NCBI GenBank assembly: GCA_016838895.1
Contig: JAEKNU010000008.1
Location: forward strand, 1 to 64,000
Length of the DNA stretch: 64,000 bases
Direction: 5' to 3'
Origin: Chloroflexota bacterium
GTDB lineage: Bacteria; Chloroflexota; Anaerolineae; Anaerolineales; Anaerolineaceae
The notes under the pieces: model-generated
The model's database searches: none
Told to the model about the DNA's origin: nothing
The model's input: only the letters and a program-made list of their open reading frames with translations
Program-made: the position numbers and the translations under genes
In this document: piece after piece, positions 19,801 to 27,362 of the stretch
Layout of the letters: the number at the start of each line of letters is the position of its first letter
How positions within the stretch are numbered: position 1 is the first letter of the stretch

Positions 19801-19940
19801 GGTAGATGAAAATGGTTTGTTCCTGGTTTTTCTAATGCTTGATAGCTAAAAGGTGCCAACTCAACACGCCTGCGATAAACAAGATTATTGACTAGTTTTA
19901 ATCTTTGTTGGATTTTCTGGAGAGTGAGTTTGGCTTTCAA
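16824..19940 (-). CDS. Alpha-mannosidase, glycoside hydrolase family 38
   Basis: This 1038-residue protein is a full-length GH38 enzyme. The catalytic domain begins with GQSHIDLAWLW at 248-258 (zinc ligands His251 and Asp253), continues with GGMWVEADCN, and contains the nucleophile Asp365 in VLWLPDSFGFP. The C-terminal half is the conserved beta-sandwich domain. Retaining alpha-mannosidases of this family remove alpha-linked mannose from oligosaccharides. No signal peptide is visible, so it would act inside the cell on material brought in by the neighbouring ABC transporter. It is spaced 35 bases from the GH65 gene and is likely in the same transcript. The family covers several linkages, so exact specificity is open. 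Confidence 0.93.
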   Translation of the reverse strand: MKAKLTLQKIQQRLKLVNNLVYRRRVELAPFSYQALEKPGTNHFHLPNNFKNEIILPNSYWGEWQRNFILHCHICLPSDWQTIDPTALYLPIGTGDDSGYPEALVYIDQVPQAACDRYHQEIQLPHSCLDGKLHSLTLHGWTGMQSWDSSEPGMRPFMRQCEIVQIDQTTRDFLATSRVVFDVAKNIDNNHPAFPDLLEALDESFNLLNLLEPFGEDFYASIPVAHARLHFGIRGAGTSLGAEICAIGQSHIDLAWLWTLSQTRHKAGRSFYTVLSLMEKFPEYIFTQSQPQLYEYIQQDYPELFTAIQRQVKDGRWEILGGMWVEADCNLSGAEALVRQLLLGRTYYQEHFGLESESPVLWLPDSFGFPWSLPQLISQAGIRYFHTIKMAWNDTNCMPIDSFWWQGLDGTKILSHFASNECNVFLSPENVIKAWEKYPQKETHNEIAILYGWGDGGGGPTREMLENLRELENFPAAPRVRPGKIKDFFERLENKGIGNLPCWNGELYLEKHRGVYTTHAEIKRANRKSEFLLHNAEFLASFASLLDPEYQYPVDVLRQTWKLICLNQFHDILPGSSISEVYSDAKQDYAKIEHSGLEICQGALSSISAKIDGDWLIANPIGFNRSDLAYMTDQLAEGHSLKHQDGKPVFMQSILEGTLIAAGQLPPYSITPLYQTIGLPAQPKTSLFATTGSLENDYLSVEINSYGEITRIYDKSNRREVLSSKQVGNKLQAFEDRPIDSDAWDIDSFYENKPLALCGNASITVKENGPLRAMVEFRRKILHSEIIQRISLAYNSSRLDFDTYIDWHERHVLLKVAFPVEILAPVATYEIQWGSIQRSTHRNTSWDQARFEVCGHKWVDLSEGGYGVSLINDCKYGHDIHDNVLRISLLRGSTFPDPQADQGEHHFVYSILPHAGGWESETSAQAYALNDQIVCYRSQEKKRRSHDSHLSSLIVCDSPNVIIETVKAADDGNGLIVRLFESHRKRGVILLKVGFQLAQSWRTNLLEQNQTPVENKDQFIELQINPFEIITLRLIAET

Positions 19941-20022
19941 TCTTCCTTACTCCTGTGAATAGATAAAGTAAAACAGGCATTGCCAGGTTTTAGCAACACA
20001 CAGCGCCCAAATCAGGCATGAT

Positions 20023-20859
20023 TCATCCTTTCAGACCTGTAGTAGAAAAACCCTGGATGATGTATCTTTGAAGGAAGACATACAAAATAATTGGTGGAAT
20101 CGCTGAAATTAGATAGGTCGCCATGGCAAAATCCACTGTGGTCCAACTGCGTTGTCCCACTTGTGCTGCTGCCACCAGACTCACAGTGAACATATCCGGC
20201 TTGGTGATTATCACCAATGGCCAGATATAATTTGCCCAAGCATTGACGAATGCCCAAACTGTTACTGTCAAAATAGCATTCTGACAAAGAGGTAGGATAA
20301 TCAGCCGGTATATGCCAAAATGGGAGGCTCCATCAACTCTTCCTGCGTCAACCAATTCGCGTGATAGACTTTCCATGAACTGTCGAAAAATAAATAAAGC
20401 CAGGGCAGAAGCCATCCCAGGAATAGCGAGGCCTTGTAGCGTATTCAGCCATTTAAGTTTGATGGCCACTTGGAAGAGTGGAATTAAAGTGACCACAGTT
20501 GGCATCATCAACGAGGAAAGTGCCAGGATGAAAAGAAAGTTTTTGCCAGGGAAATCAAACAAAGCAAATTCATAAGCAGCAAGCGAAGTTACAATTACCA
20601 TACCGACCACTTGGAATGCTGCAAATAAAAAGGTAACCATACTTGCCTTGAGGATATTCAAGTTGGTTTCCGTTAAGACAGCACTAATTTTCTCAATGCC
20701 TGCACTGAATGAACTAGGATATAATTGCTGAGTGACCGGTGTTCCCGGGGGTGAAAAAACAACACTGAAAGTGTACCAGAGCGGAAAAACAGCCACAACT
20801 ACACATAGCAAAGCCACAAGCCAGCGTGAGATATTCTGGAATAAATGAATCATTTTCAT
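20023..20859 (-). CDS. Carbohydrate ABC transporter permease (MalG-like)
   Basis: This 278-residue inner-membrane protein has six predicted membrane segments. It carries the EAA loop of MalG-type permeases (DAGRVDGASHFGIYRLIILPL) that docks with the ATPase, and it ends with a cytoplasmic basic stretch (RYIIQGFSTTGLKG) typical of the family. It is the second permease of the importer, 17 bases after the first permease gene. No ATPase gene follows, so it presumably shares a multi-task MsmK-like ATPase encoded elsewhere. Confidence 0.92.
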   Translation of the reverse strand: MKMIHLFQNISRWLVALLCVVVAVFPLWYTFSVVFSPPGTPVTQQLYPSSFSAGIEKISAVLTETNLNILKASMVTFLFAAFQVVGMVIVTSLAAYEFALFDFPGKNFLFILALSSLMMPTVVTLIPLFQVAIKLKWLNTLQGLAIPGMASALALFIFRQFMESLSRELVDAGRVDGASHFGIYRLIILPLCQNAILTVTVWAFVNAWANYIWPLVIITKPDMFTVSLVAAAQVGQRSWTTVDFAMATYLISAIPPIILYVFLQRYIIQGFSTTGLKG

Positions 20860-20875
20860 AGATGCTACCCTTTCC

Positions 20876-21778
20876 TTAATTTCCCAATCGATGTTTTCGC
20901 CATGCGAATTGTATGACTGTTATAACCAGTGTGATCGTTAGCAAAATAACGGCAAAAGCAGAAGCACCACCAAAATCTTGACGACCCCATGCTGCCATAT
21001 AGATTTCCATAACCGGGAAGAGCATTCCATTTCGGGTACCGCCATAATTTACGAATGTGGAAAGACTCAGAAGCCAAGGAATATCAAAAGCCTGCAGTGC
21101 GCCGATAAAGCCATTTACAATTACCAGGAAAAGCACTGGCTCCAATTGTGGAATTGTTATGTGAAAAATTTCCTGCCAACGATTAGCACCATCTACACGA
21201 GCAGCTTCGAAATATTCTTTTGGGATTGCTTTAAGACCAGCGAACAATAGTAGAAAATTAAAACCGATAGCACGCCACATATCTACAAGTGCCACTGCCG
21301 CAACCATGTAACTGGGATCACTCAACCAATTGATTCCGGTAATTCCAAATGCTTCGAGGGCGAGAGGAAGAATACCCACCTTCGGTGAAAGCAAGTAACG
21401 AAAAATAGCTGCTGATAAAAACATAGGAATGATAACTGGAAAGAAGTACATACCTCTGAAAAATTTTTCCCAACGCGGAGTAAATGTGTCAACGAGCAAA
21501 GCTAGGGCAAGCGCAATGGTGATACCCACAGGCACGGTTACCAGTACAAATCGTCCCAAATTTAGCATGGAAATAGAAAAGCGAGGTTGGTTTACAATTC
21601 GGACGTAGTTCTGTATGTCTACAAAAACTGGCGCATGAATACCATCCCATTTCATAAGGCTGATAACAACGCTATACACCAGTGGATAAAAATAGAAAAT
21701 TGTAAATAAGACAAAGAAAGGCATAAGAAGTACATAATGTTTTGCGTAATTTCGAAAAAACTTGGTGAGAGATCTCAT
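20876..21778 (-). CDS. Carbohydrate ABC transporter permease (MalF/UgpA-like)
   Basis: This 300-residue protein has six predicted membrane helices. Its EAA-type loop (EAARVDGANRWQEIFHITIPQL near residue 200) identifies a MalF/UgpA-type permease of the CUT1 class, which imports di- and oligosaccharides or glycerol-phosphates. It lies between the binding-protein gene and the second permease gene. Together the two permeases form the membrane channel. Its clustering with GH38 and GH65 suggests oligosaccharide uptake. Confidence 0.92.
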   Translation of the reverse strand: MRSLTKFFRNYAKHYVLLMPFFVLFTIFYFYPLVYSVVISLMKWDGIHAPVFVDIQNYVRIVNQPRFSISMLNLGRFVLVTVPVGITIALALALLVDTFTPRWEKFFRGMYFFPVIIPMFLSAAIFRYLLSPKVGILPLALEAFGITGINWLSDPSYMVAAVALVDMWRAIGFNFLLLFAGLKAIPKEYFEAARVDGANRWQEIFHITIPQLEPVLFLVIVNGFIGALQAFDIPWLLSLSTFVNYGGTRNGMLFPVMEIYMAAWGRQDFGGASAFAVILLTITLVITVIQFAWRKHRLGN

Positions 21779-21912
21779 TGCGCACCTGTCGATTGAAAAA
21801 GGGATGAACAGCTGTATTAATATTATTGAATTGGATGCGCCCTATGCCCCAAAAGGCATAGGGCGCTGTGGTTTTCTCTGTCAAATGAGAAAAGGGTGGA
21901 GAATCAAGGTAA

Positions 21913-23208
21913 TTATTCGCTTGCTAAGATTTCATTGAGTGCTTCTATGGCTGATTGAGCAGCCTTTGCAGGATCTTCACCACCCCATACTGCTGCTGCA
22001 GCATCTTTGAAGGGAGTTCGGGCATCAAGAGGCCAGAAAGTGAAGTATGCTGCATCAGCAAAACCGTAGTTCGTGGCTTTTGCCGTCAACACATTTAGGT
22101 CATTCTTTTGCACTTCTGTGTCAGCCATGGCAACATCGTTGAGCACGGTACGGCCAAGGATAGAGGCAAAACGTGTAGTTTGGGCAGAATCAGCCAAGAA
22201 AGCAGCCCATTTGAAGGCGGCTTCGGAACGAGGACCTTTTGTCACACCTATCCACTCGCCTCCGTTGGTTCCACCGAATTGTGTTTCGGTTGCACCGGGT
22301 ACGAGGCAATAGTCATAATCAAAATCGGGATTAGCATTCTTAGCGTCAATGAGACCTGGATTAGCCCATGGTCCCATGATGTAAAAGGCCACTTCATTAG
22401 TCGTGAAAAGGTCAACATTAGCTTGGTCGCCGTTGCCGATTTCGGAGGAATATGGCTGAACGTTCTTGAAGAAATTCAGCGCTTGGGTCAATGAGTCGGC
22501 TGAAACGGTTGTTTTGCCATCAGATACGCCGTTTTTGCCACCTGCCGCACCAACAAATCCCATCACGAACCAGCCATCTACGGTCAGGTCGCCAATCGGT
22601 GTCAAACCGGCATTCTGGACTTTTTCCATCTGGGAAAGCCAGTCGTTCCAATCCTTGGGGCAAACAGCCGTATCAACACCAGCTTTGCTGAGGACGGTCT
22701 TATTTCGATAAAGCACCTGAGCATAGGCAGTGAATGGTAAACCCCAGACATGTCCATCGGGAGAGAGAGCTTGCATCCAACCGGGATTGAACTGCTTTCC
22801 AAACTCCGCAGGCATGGCATTATAATATTTCGAAACATCCTCTACGATGTCGGTCTTCAGAAAGGTATCGCCCTGGTTGAAGGCTACGGTGAAAGCGTCA
22901 GGATAAACTCCCGATCCAGCCCCAGCAATGATGGATTGTTCCAGGTCTGCTTTTGGGACAAAGTTGATTAAAATGCCCGGGTTGGCAGCTTCGAAATCAG
23001 CAACAAAGGTTTTGAACAAATCACCAGCCTCACCAGTACCCCAGTCTGGGAATGTCCAAAACTCTACAGTTACAACTTCGGCAGCTGGGGCTTCGGCGAC
23101 AGGGGCTTCAGCAACAGGGGCTGTCGCAGGTTGAGCACCACAGGCTGAAAGGATGATAGAGAGGACGAGCAAAACAACTGGCACAGTGTAAAATAACTTA
23201 CTTCTCAT
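21913..23208 (-). CDS. Sugar-binding lipoprotein of an ABC importer
   Basis: This 431-residue protein has a signal peptide with lipobox LSAC (residues 20-23), so Cys23 would be lipidated and the protein anchored outside the membrane. An Ala/Pro/Val/Glu-rich linker (to about residue 47) precedes the binding fold. The mature part resembles family 1 extracellular solute-binding proteins (VEFWTFPDWG near 48-57, FTAYAQVLYRNKTVL, AAFKWAAFLAD). It captures the substrate for the two permeases encoded downstream. A good ribosome site (AAGGAG) precedes the start. A 150-base gap from the regulator gene may hold a promoter, though I could not define one. Confidence 0.92.
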   Translation of the reverse strand: MRSKLFYTVPVVLLVLSIILSACGAQPATAPVAEAPVAEAPAAEVVTVEFWTFPDWGTGEAGDLFKTFVADFEAANPGILINFVPKADLEQSIIAGAGSGVYPDAFTVAFNQGDTFLKTDIVEDVSKYYNAMPAEFGKQFNPGWMQALSPDGHVWGLPFTAYAQVLYRNKTVLSKAGVDTAVCPKDWNDWLSQMEKVQNAGLTPIGDLTVDGWFVMGFVGAAGGKNGVSDGKTTVSADSLTQALNFFKNVQPYSSEIGNGDQANVDLFTTNEVAFYIMGPWANPGLIDAKNANPDFDYDYCLVPGATETQFGGTNGGEWIGVTKGPRSEAAFKWAAFLADSAQTTRFASILGRTVLNDVAMADTEVQKNDLNVLTAKATNYGFADAAYFTFWPLDARTPFKDAAAAVWGGEDPAKAAQSAIEALNEILASE

Positions 23209-23358
23209 TAGAAAATCTCCTTCTTAATTTGAATGCATTGTTTTTGTTCTGGAGCATGGTCCGAACTAATCAGTTTTTAACAACACCTCCTTGATTTTGG
23301 AAGAATATCCCAAAAGGCTAAAAAATCAGTTCCATACTTTGCATATAGGCAATGTCGG

Positions 23359-24372
23359 TTATTTAACCGGCGGTGGGCCAGAGCTTTGTCTAATGGATAA
23401 TTTGGATTTTAAAATTTTTTGGGCGGGTGCCATATTTTTTTGGCGTAAGAATTTGATCAATATTTCAACCCCAACTTTTCCCATTTCATCAGTTGGAAAG
23501 TCCATAGTGGTCAGGGTAGGCAACAATCGTTCTGCTCGTAGTGGGGATGCTAAAGAAACAACTGAAAAATCTGCCGGAATGTCTCTTCCATCATCCCGGA
23601 TGGCTTGATATAAACCAGGTAATCCGGCTTCATTAGGTGTTACCAGAGCAGTCAAATCTGAATGATCAGATAGTAGTTTTTGCAATAGGTGATATGCGTC
23701 TTTGGTTGTAGGCTCACATTCACCATAAATAATAGGGAGGTCATATTTACGAATTGCTTTTTGGTACCCCTCACTACAAAAAACAGCAGGGCCATAACCT
23801 GAATTGACAAGTTTCGGAGAGTAGTTGATATATGCTATCTTTTTATGCCCCATGCCAACCAGATAATCAAAAGCTTCTTCAATTGCTGTAGTGTGATCAA
23901 GATCAACAAATCCAATATCAGTGTTATCCTCCGTTCGCCCAATCATGGCAAAAGGAAAGCCTGATTCACGCAAACGGATCATCCAAGGATCATTGATACG
24001 TACTTCCATAAAGATGACGCCATCCACTAAACCTTGTTGGGTCAGATTGACCAATGCTTCAACATCTTTAGGAGAACGCCATAATAAGATTGCATATCCT
24101 TCTTTTTCAGCAGCATCGATTGCAGCTGAAACAAACTCAAATTGCATTTCCGAAAGCCCTGTTTTGTACTTTGGAAAAAACAAACCTAGAATTTTGCTTT
24201 CCTTATTAGCTAAACGTCTTGCCAATTCATTTGGATGATAACCTAGTTCATCAATCGCTTGTTGGATACGCGCACGGGTCTCCTCAGAAATAGGCCGCTT
24301 TCCGCTTAGAGCGTGAGAGACTGTACTAAGTGTTACTCCGGCTTTATTAGCTACATCTTGCATGGTTGGCAT
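23359..24372 (-). CDS. LacI-family transcriptional regulator
   Basis: This 337-residue regulator has the standard LacI architecture. The N-terminal helix-turn-helix (MQDVANKAGVTLSTVSHAL, residues 4-22) and hinge helix (PNELARRLANK, near 52-62) are followed by the periplasmic-binding-protein-like ligand domain. It heads the sugar locus and is preceded by two abutting operator palindromes overlapping its own -10 box, so it is very likely autoregulated. It may also repress the transport and hydrolase genes by read-through, or through operators I did not recognise in the 150-base gap. The inducer is probably a sugar from the imported oligosaccharide. Confidence 0.92.
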   Translation of the reverse strand: MPTMQDVANKAGVTLSTVSHALSGKRPISEETRARIQQAIDELGYHPNELARRLANKESKILGLFFPKYKTGLSEMQFEFVSAAIDAAEKEGYAILLWRSPKDVEALVNLTQQGLVDGVIFMEVRINDPWMIRLRESGFPFAMIGRTEDNTDIGFVDLDHTTAIEEAFDYLVGMGHKKIAYINYSPKLVNSGYGPAVFCSEGYQKAIRKYDLPIIYGECEPTTKDAYHLLQKLLSDHSDLTALVTPNEAGLPGLYQAIRDDGRDIPADFSVVSLASPLRAERLLPTLTTMDFPTDEMGKVGVEILIKFLRQKNMAPAQKILKSKLSIRQSSGPPPVK

Positions 24373-24387
24373 AATAGTCTCCTAAAT

Positions 24388-24445
24388 TATCAAAGCGCTT
24401 TGTCAAACCGCTTTGATAATAGCACATTTTTTGTTTACTTGTCAA
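24388..24445 (-). promoter_or_regulatory. Promoter and tandem operators of the LacI regulator
   Basis: On the minus strand TTGACA (24445-24440) and TATTAT (24421-24416) are 18 bases apart. Directly downstream and touching the -10 box are two LacI-type palindromes: TCAAAGCGGTTTGA (24416-24403) and CAAAGCGCTTTG (24402-24391). The whole block is flanked by TATCAAAGCG arms. This arrangement would block RNA polymerase when the repressor binds. Confidence 0.75.
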
Positions 24446-24829
24446 TAGGTTTTAATAACCGTATTTATTACTAGTCTTTAAAGAAGGGGAAATGCCTGAT
24501 AAATGAAACACAAAGGATGTTCCTGTTTTGTATCGCACAGACAAAATGATTTGCCAAGCTTTTCTAACCAATATGCAGAAACAGCGAGTTGACCAGATTA
24601 TCGATGATAGCCAGTTGTATTGTTTATGTGCTCATCACACGTGCAGCATACTCCCGCATGATTAACATCACCCCAATAATTGCGCATAAAAACTGATGAT
24701 TGGACTTGAAGGTTTCTAAATTATTCATAGATGCGATTTATATATTGCATCATGGTGAAGTCTAATCCCCCCTAGGATGATCCAATTTTTTTTCATACAC
24801 TTAGACTAAATAAACAATATAGATCAAAA

Positions 24830-24911
24830 GTCGCCAATATCGTCGGAATACCTATAAATCGTTGGAGCGACCGTGCCATGGATCTTTCCTTGGCTGGTCG
24901 TCTTTTTATTT
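24830..24911 (+). promoter_or_regulatory. Attenuator-like pair of mutually exclusive hairpins
   Basis: A terminator hairpin pairs CGACC (24868-24872) with GGTCG (24896-24900) and GCCA (24875-24878) with TGGC (24891-24894), then runs into TCTTTTTATTT. An earlier stem pairs GTCGC plus CAA (24830-24837) with TTG (24862-24864) and GCGAC (24867-24871). The bases 24868-24871 belong to both, so only one hairpin can form. This layout suggests transcription attenuation before the excisionase and integrase genes. Confidence 0.45.
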
Positions 24912-25028
24912 AATGAAAAAAAGGAGGTGGTAAAAAAACATAGTAAAGAATAAATATCCGCTTATCTAGCCAATTGTCTATGGATTTAACTTAGCAGACA
25001 AATCATTTATTGAATTAAAGGAGAAAAT

Positions 25029-25253
25029 ATGCACAACAATATAACAGAATTTTCATCCCTACTGACCGGCGAGGAAATCGCAGAAATCCTGCATGTCTCT
25101 CGGGCTTATGCCTACCAGCTCATGCGCCAAAAACATATCACAACCGTCAAAATCGGACGCAGCGTACGGGTCAGGCCAGAGGATCTGGAGCAATTTATCG
25201 CCATGAATCTGGCACAAAACAGCTTAACAGCTGGACACAATACACAGAACTAA
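25029..25253 (+). CDS. Excisionase-like helix-turn-helix protein
   Basis: This 74-residue protein is a MerR/excisionase-type DNA-binding domain. It has LTGEEIAEILHVSRAYAYQL, then a wing with VKIGRSVRVRPEDLEQFI. The start has a clear ribosome site (AAAGGAG). It lies 112 bases before the integrase coding start on the same strand, the common xis-int arrangement of integrative elements. It probably steers the recombination direction or represses element genes. It could also be a general helix-turn-helix regulator. Confidence 0.8.
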   Translation: MHNNITEFSSLLTGEEIAEILHVSRAYAYQLMRQKHITTVKIGRSVRVRPEDLEQFIAMNLAQNSLTAGHNTQN

Positions 25254-25365
25254 TGTTCCATTTTCATTGGGAAAATGCTACAATGATTTGTAACAACCGC
25301 ACTTTAATAATCGAATATTGGGAAAATTTTGGATTGCTCACAGACGTTTTTCACAGGAGGAAACG

Positions 25366-26571
25366 ATGACACAGCAATCCAAGGAAAGTAAAACAAAGCG
25401 ACGCGGCAACAATGAGGGAAGTATTCAACCAACTCAAAATGGAACATGGCGAGCTTGGGTGACATTGAGTTCAGGTAGGCGTATCAGCAAAACACACTCT
25501 ACAAAAACTGAAGCACGTAAATGGTTGCAGCAAAAACTGTCAGAAGAGGAACAACCTCCACAGGCTGAGCTGACATTTGGAGAATACCTATTGGAATGGT
25601 TTGAGAACCATTCCTCCCAGATCAAAGAATCCACGCAGTGTGATTACGAAATCATCATCCACAAGTACATCCTGCCAGAATTAAGGGGTGTGGTTCTCAA
25701 TACACTTCACCGGTCCGTGTTTGATAAGTACTATACAAACTTGCGAAAAATTCCAGTAGGGGACACACAAATCCGGTATATTCATCGGATTATCCACAAG
25801 GCACTGCAAGATGCCGTGAACGACCGGATTTTGTCATACAATCCCAGTGATGGTGCAAAAGCCCCGAAAAAGCAAAAATTGCAGCGAATCAACTGTCCGC
25901 TAAATGAAGAGCAATGTGACTTGCTGTTATCTACTACCATGCAGAATCCAATTGGACCGATAATCTACCTGGCCCTCAAAACAGGCATGCGACAAGGTGA
26001 GTTGTTTGCCCTGAAATGGGAAGATATCAATTGGCAAAATCAGCAGATTCACATCAAACGTAATATGCAGCGTGTCTTACGCGGAGGAAAACAAGTACGC
26101 GATTTCAGCACACCAAAAACGGCTTCAAGCAATCGAGTAATTGTTATTGGAGATAAAACCATTGAGGTCTTACGATTTCAACAGAGGGAAGTTGAACTGA
26201 AAAAGATGCTGGCAAAGAAACGCTGGCGGGAAAATGATCTTGTGTTTCCGTCAAGCATCGGTACCCCGCTAAGTCAAGGCAATTTCACAAGACAATTTGC
26301 AATGACCCTCAAGGAAGCCGGACTGCGACATATCCGTTTTCATGACCTTCGGCACATTGCCGCTTCAATCATGCTCAATCATGGCATTCCCCTCTTGACG
26401 GTCTCTCATATTCTGGGACACGCGCAGCCATCCACCACATTGAACATGTATGGTCACCAATTCAGCGCCATGGAAGTGCAAGCCGCTTGTCTGATGGATG
26501 ATATTTTCTTCAAATCGCAACCCAGTTCACTACCAGCAGAGTTTCTCAGCCCGTCGAATCTTAAAAAATGA
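25366..26571 (+). CDS. Tyrosine recombinase/integrase
   Basis: This 401-residue phage-type integrase has three parts. An arm-binding N-terminal domain has NEGSIQPTQNGTWRAWVTL. A SAM-like core-binding domain spans about 65-160. The catalytic domain has the Arg in LKTGMRQGELFALKW, the HDLRH box, LGHAQPSTTLNMYGH and the tyrosine nucleophile in the last of these. I chose ATG 25366 because AGGAGG lies five bases upstream; an in-frame codon at 25318 lacks one. It points toward tRNA-Lys, whose 3' end is 150 bases away, so the tRNA is the probable attachment site. The protein is full length and looks active. Confidence 0.92.
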   Translation: MTQQSKESKTKRRGNNEGSIQPTQNGTWRAWVTLSSGRRISKTHSTKTEARKWLQQKLSEEEQPPQAELTFGEYLLEWFENHSSQIKESTQCDYEIIIHKYILPELRGVVLNTLHRSVFDKYYTNLRKIPVGDTQIRYIHRIIHKALQDAVNDRILSYNPSDGAKAPKKQKLQRINCPLNEEQCDLLLSTTMQNPIGPIIYLALKTGMRQGELFALKWEDINWQNQQIHIKRNMQRVLRGGKQVRDFSTPKTASSNRVIVIGDKTIEVLRFQQREVELKKMLAKKRWRENDLVFPSSIGTPLSQGNFTRQFAMTLKEAGLRHIRFHDLRHIAASIMLNHGIPLLTVSHILGHAQPSTTLNMYGHQFSAMEVQAACLMDDIFFKSQPSSLPAEFLSPSNLKK

Positions 26572-26620
26572 TATTGAAACCTTAACAAATATTGAGGTTT
26601 ATTATTATGTTTTATAAGAG

Positions 26621-26642
26621 TTTTGCACGTTTTTTGCACGTT
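26621..26642. repeat. Two tandem 11-bp TTTTGCACGTT repeats
   Basis: TTTTGCACG occurs at 26621-26629 and again at 26632-26640, one helical turn apart, between the integrase stop and the tRNA. Short direct repeats at this place are often integrase arm-binding sites. That role is inferred. Confidence 0.45.
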
Positions 26643-26660
26643 TTTTTAGGATTAAAGAAA

Positions 26661-26696
26661 TCAGACGGCACATATACCCGTATATGTGCCGTCTGA
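26661..26696 (-). terminator. Perfect 17-bp-arm hairpin downstream of tRNA-Lys
   Basis: The arms TCAGACGGCACATATAC (26661-26677) and its exact complement (26680-26696) are separated by only CC. On the minus strand the hairpin follows the tRNA 3' end by 25 bases and is succeeded by TTTCTTTAATCC, so it can terminate tRNA transcription. It could also be a recombination or binding site near the att locus. Confidence 0.6.
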
Positions 26697-26721
26697 CATC
26701 GTAGAAACCCCCGTATATAGG

Positions 26722-26795
26722 TGACCCATCTGGGACTCGAACCCAGAACAAACTGATTAAGAGTCAGCTGCTCTGCCAAATTGAGCTAATGGGCC
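26722..26795 (-). tRNA. tRNA-Lys (anticodon CTT)
   Basis: The 74-base gene folds into a full cloverleaf. The acceptor arm is GGCCCAT with ATGGGTC, the D arm is GCTC with GAGC, and the anticodon arm GCTGA-CTCTTAA-TCAGT gives anticodon CTT. The T arm is CTGGG-TTCGAGT-CCCAG and the discriminator base is A. The terminal CCA is not fully encoded (CC then T). The 3' end faces the integrase gene. Confidence 0.95.
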
Positions 26796-26865
26796 AGTAG
26801 GCGTCCCTATTATAAAAGAAAACGGAATACCGGTCAATGATGACCCAATCAGCTAATAATGCATA

Positions 26866-27078
26866 TTAAATCTTTTCCATTGTGGCAATTCGCTGAAACA
26901 AAGCGCCTCGCGCTTCAGGAAAACTGACCATGGCGCTTTGTAGTATCTGTTCTGCGACTTTCATCTCTTTAGGGGAAACAGCATTTCTGGCAATGCTTTC
27001 CATCTCGCTGACATATTTCAATAATTTTCGTAAACCAAATGTATTGGCAGCCATTTCGTCGGGCGCATCTACAGGCAA
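26866..27078 (-). CDS. Small hypothetical protein, TTG start, possibly a gene remnant
   Basis: This frame of 70 residues reads like a real protein (VDAPDEMAANTFGLRKLLKYVSEMESIARNAV, then PEARGALFQRIATM) and is mostly helical. It must use TTG, with AAGGG about six bases before it. The frame stays open for 12 more codons upstream (up to a stop), and these also look protein-like, so it may be the end of a decayed larger gene. I recognise no family. It sits just beyond tRNA-Lys on the same strand. Confidence 0.45.
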   Translation of the reverse strand: MPVDAPDEMAANTFGLRKLLKYVSEMESIARNAVSPKEMKVAEQILQSAMVSFPEARGALFQRIATMEKI

Positions 27079-27362
27079 ATACAGCCCTTGTAAGGGAAGA
27101 TCCGCAACTGTCTATTATGCGATAAATTCGTATTCATAGGATTATCCAATCTAAAAAATGTTTTCTTCCTTATCCTATCAATATTACACCAACAATCGAT
27201 TAAATAGCATAAGCACATTTTTAACATCAGCTTAATAACTTGTTATAATATGGAGTAAGTCGGCAGATTTCCTGTCAGGTGGGATTAAGCAAAAAAAGAT
27301 TTGACAGATACACAATATAAAACTATAATAATGAATAATCTCACCCAATATTTTGGTGCTAT

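Larger units (their letters stand above)
24373..25028. other. Regulatory gap between the sugar locus and the excisionase gene
   Basis: This 656-base gap separates the divergent sugar locus and integration module. It holds the lacI promoter and operators at its left end, the motif CCCCCTAGGAT at 24768-24778, two alternative hairpins at 24830-24911, and a ribosome site with an eight-codon frame (about 24923-24955). Between 24450 and 24760 I see nothing definable. Confidence 0.5.

Noticed and set aside
24923-24955. Eight-codon leader peptide after the attenuator-like region
   Set aside because: It has a good ribosome site but too few codons and no regulatory codon run; it may be chance.
26720-26795. 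Second att copy of the tRNA 3' end
   Set aside because: I looked for the segment containing the T-arm and acceptor sequence elsewhere in the window and saw none, so no island boundary can be drawn.
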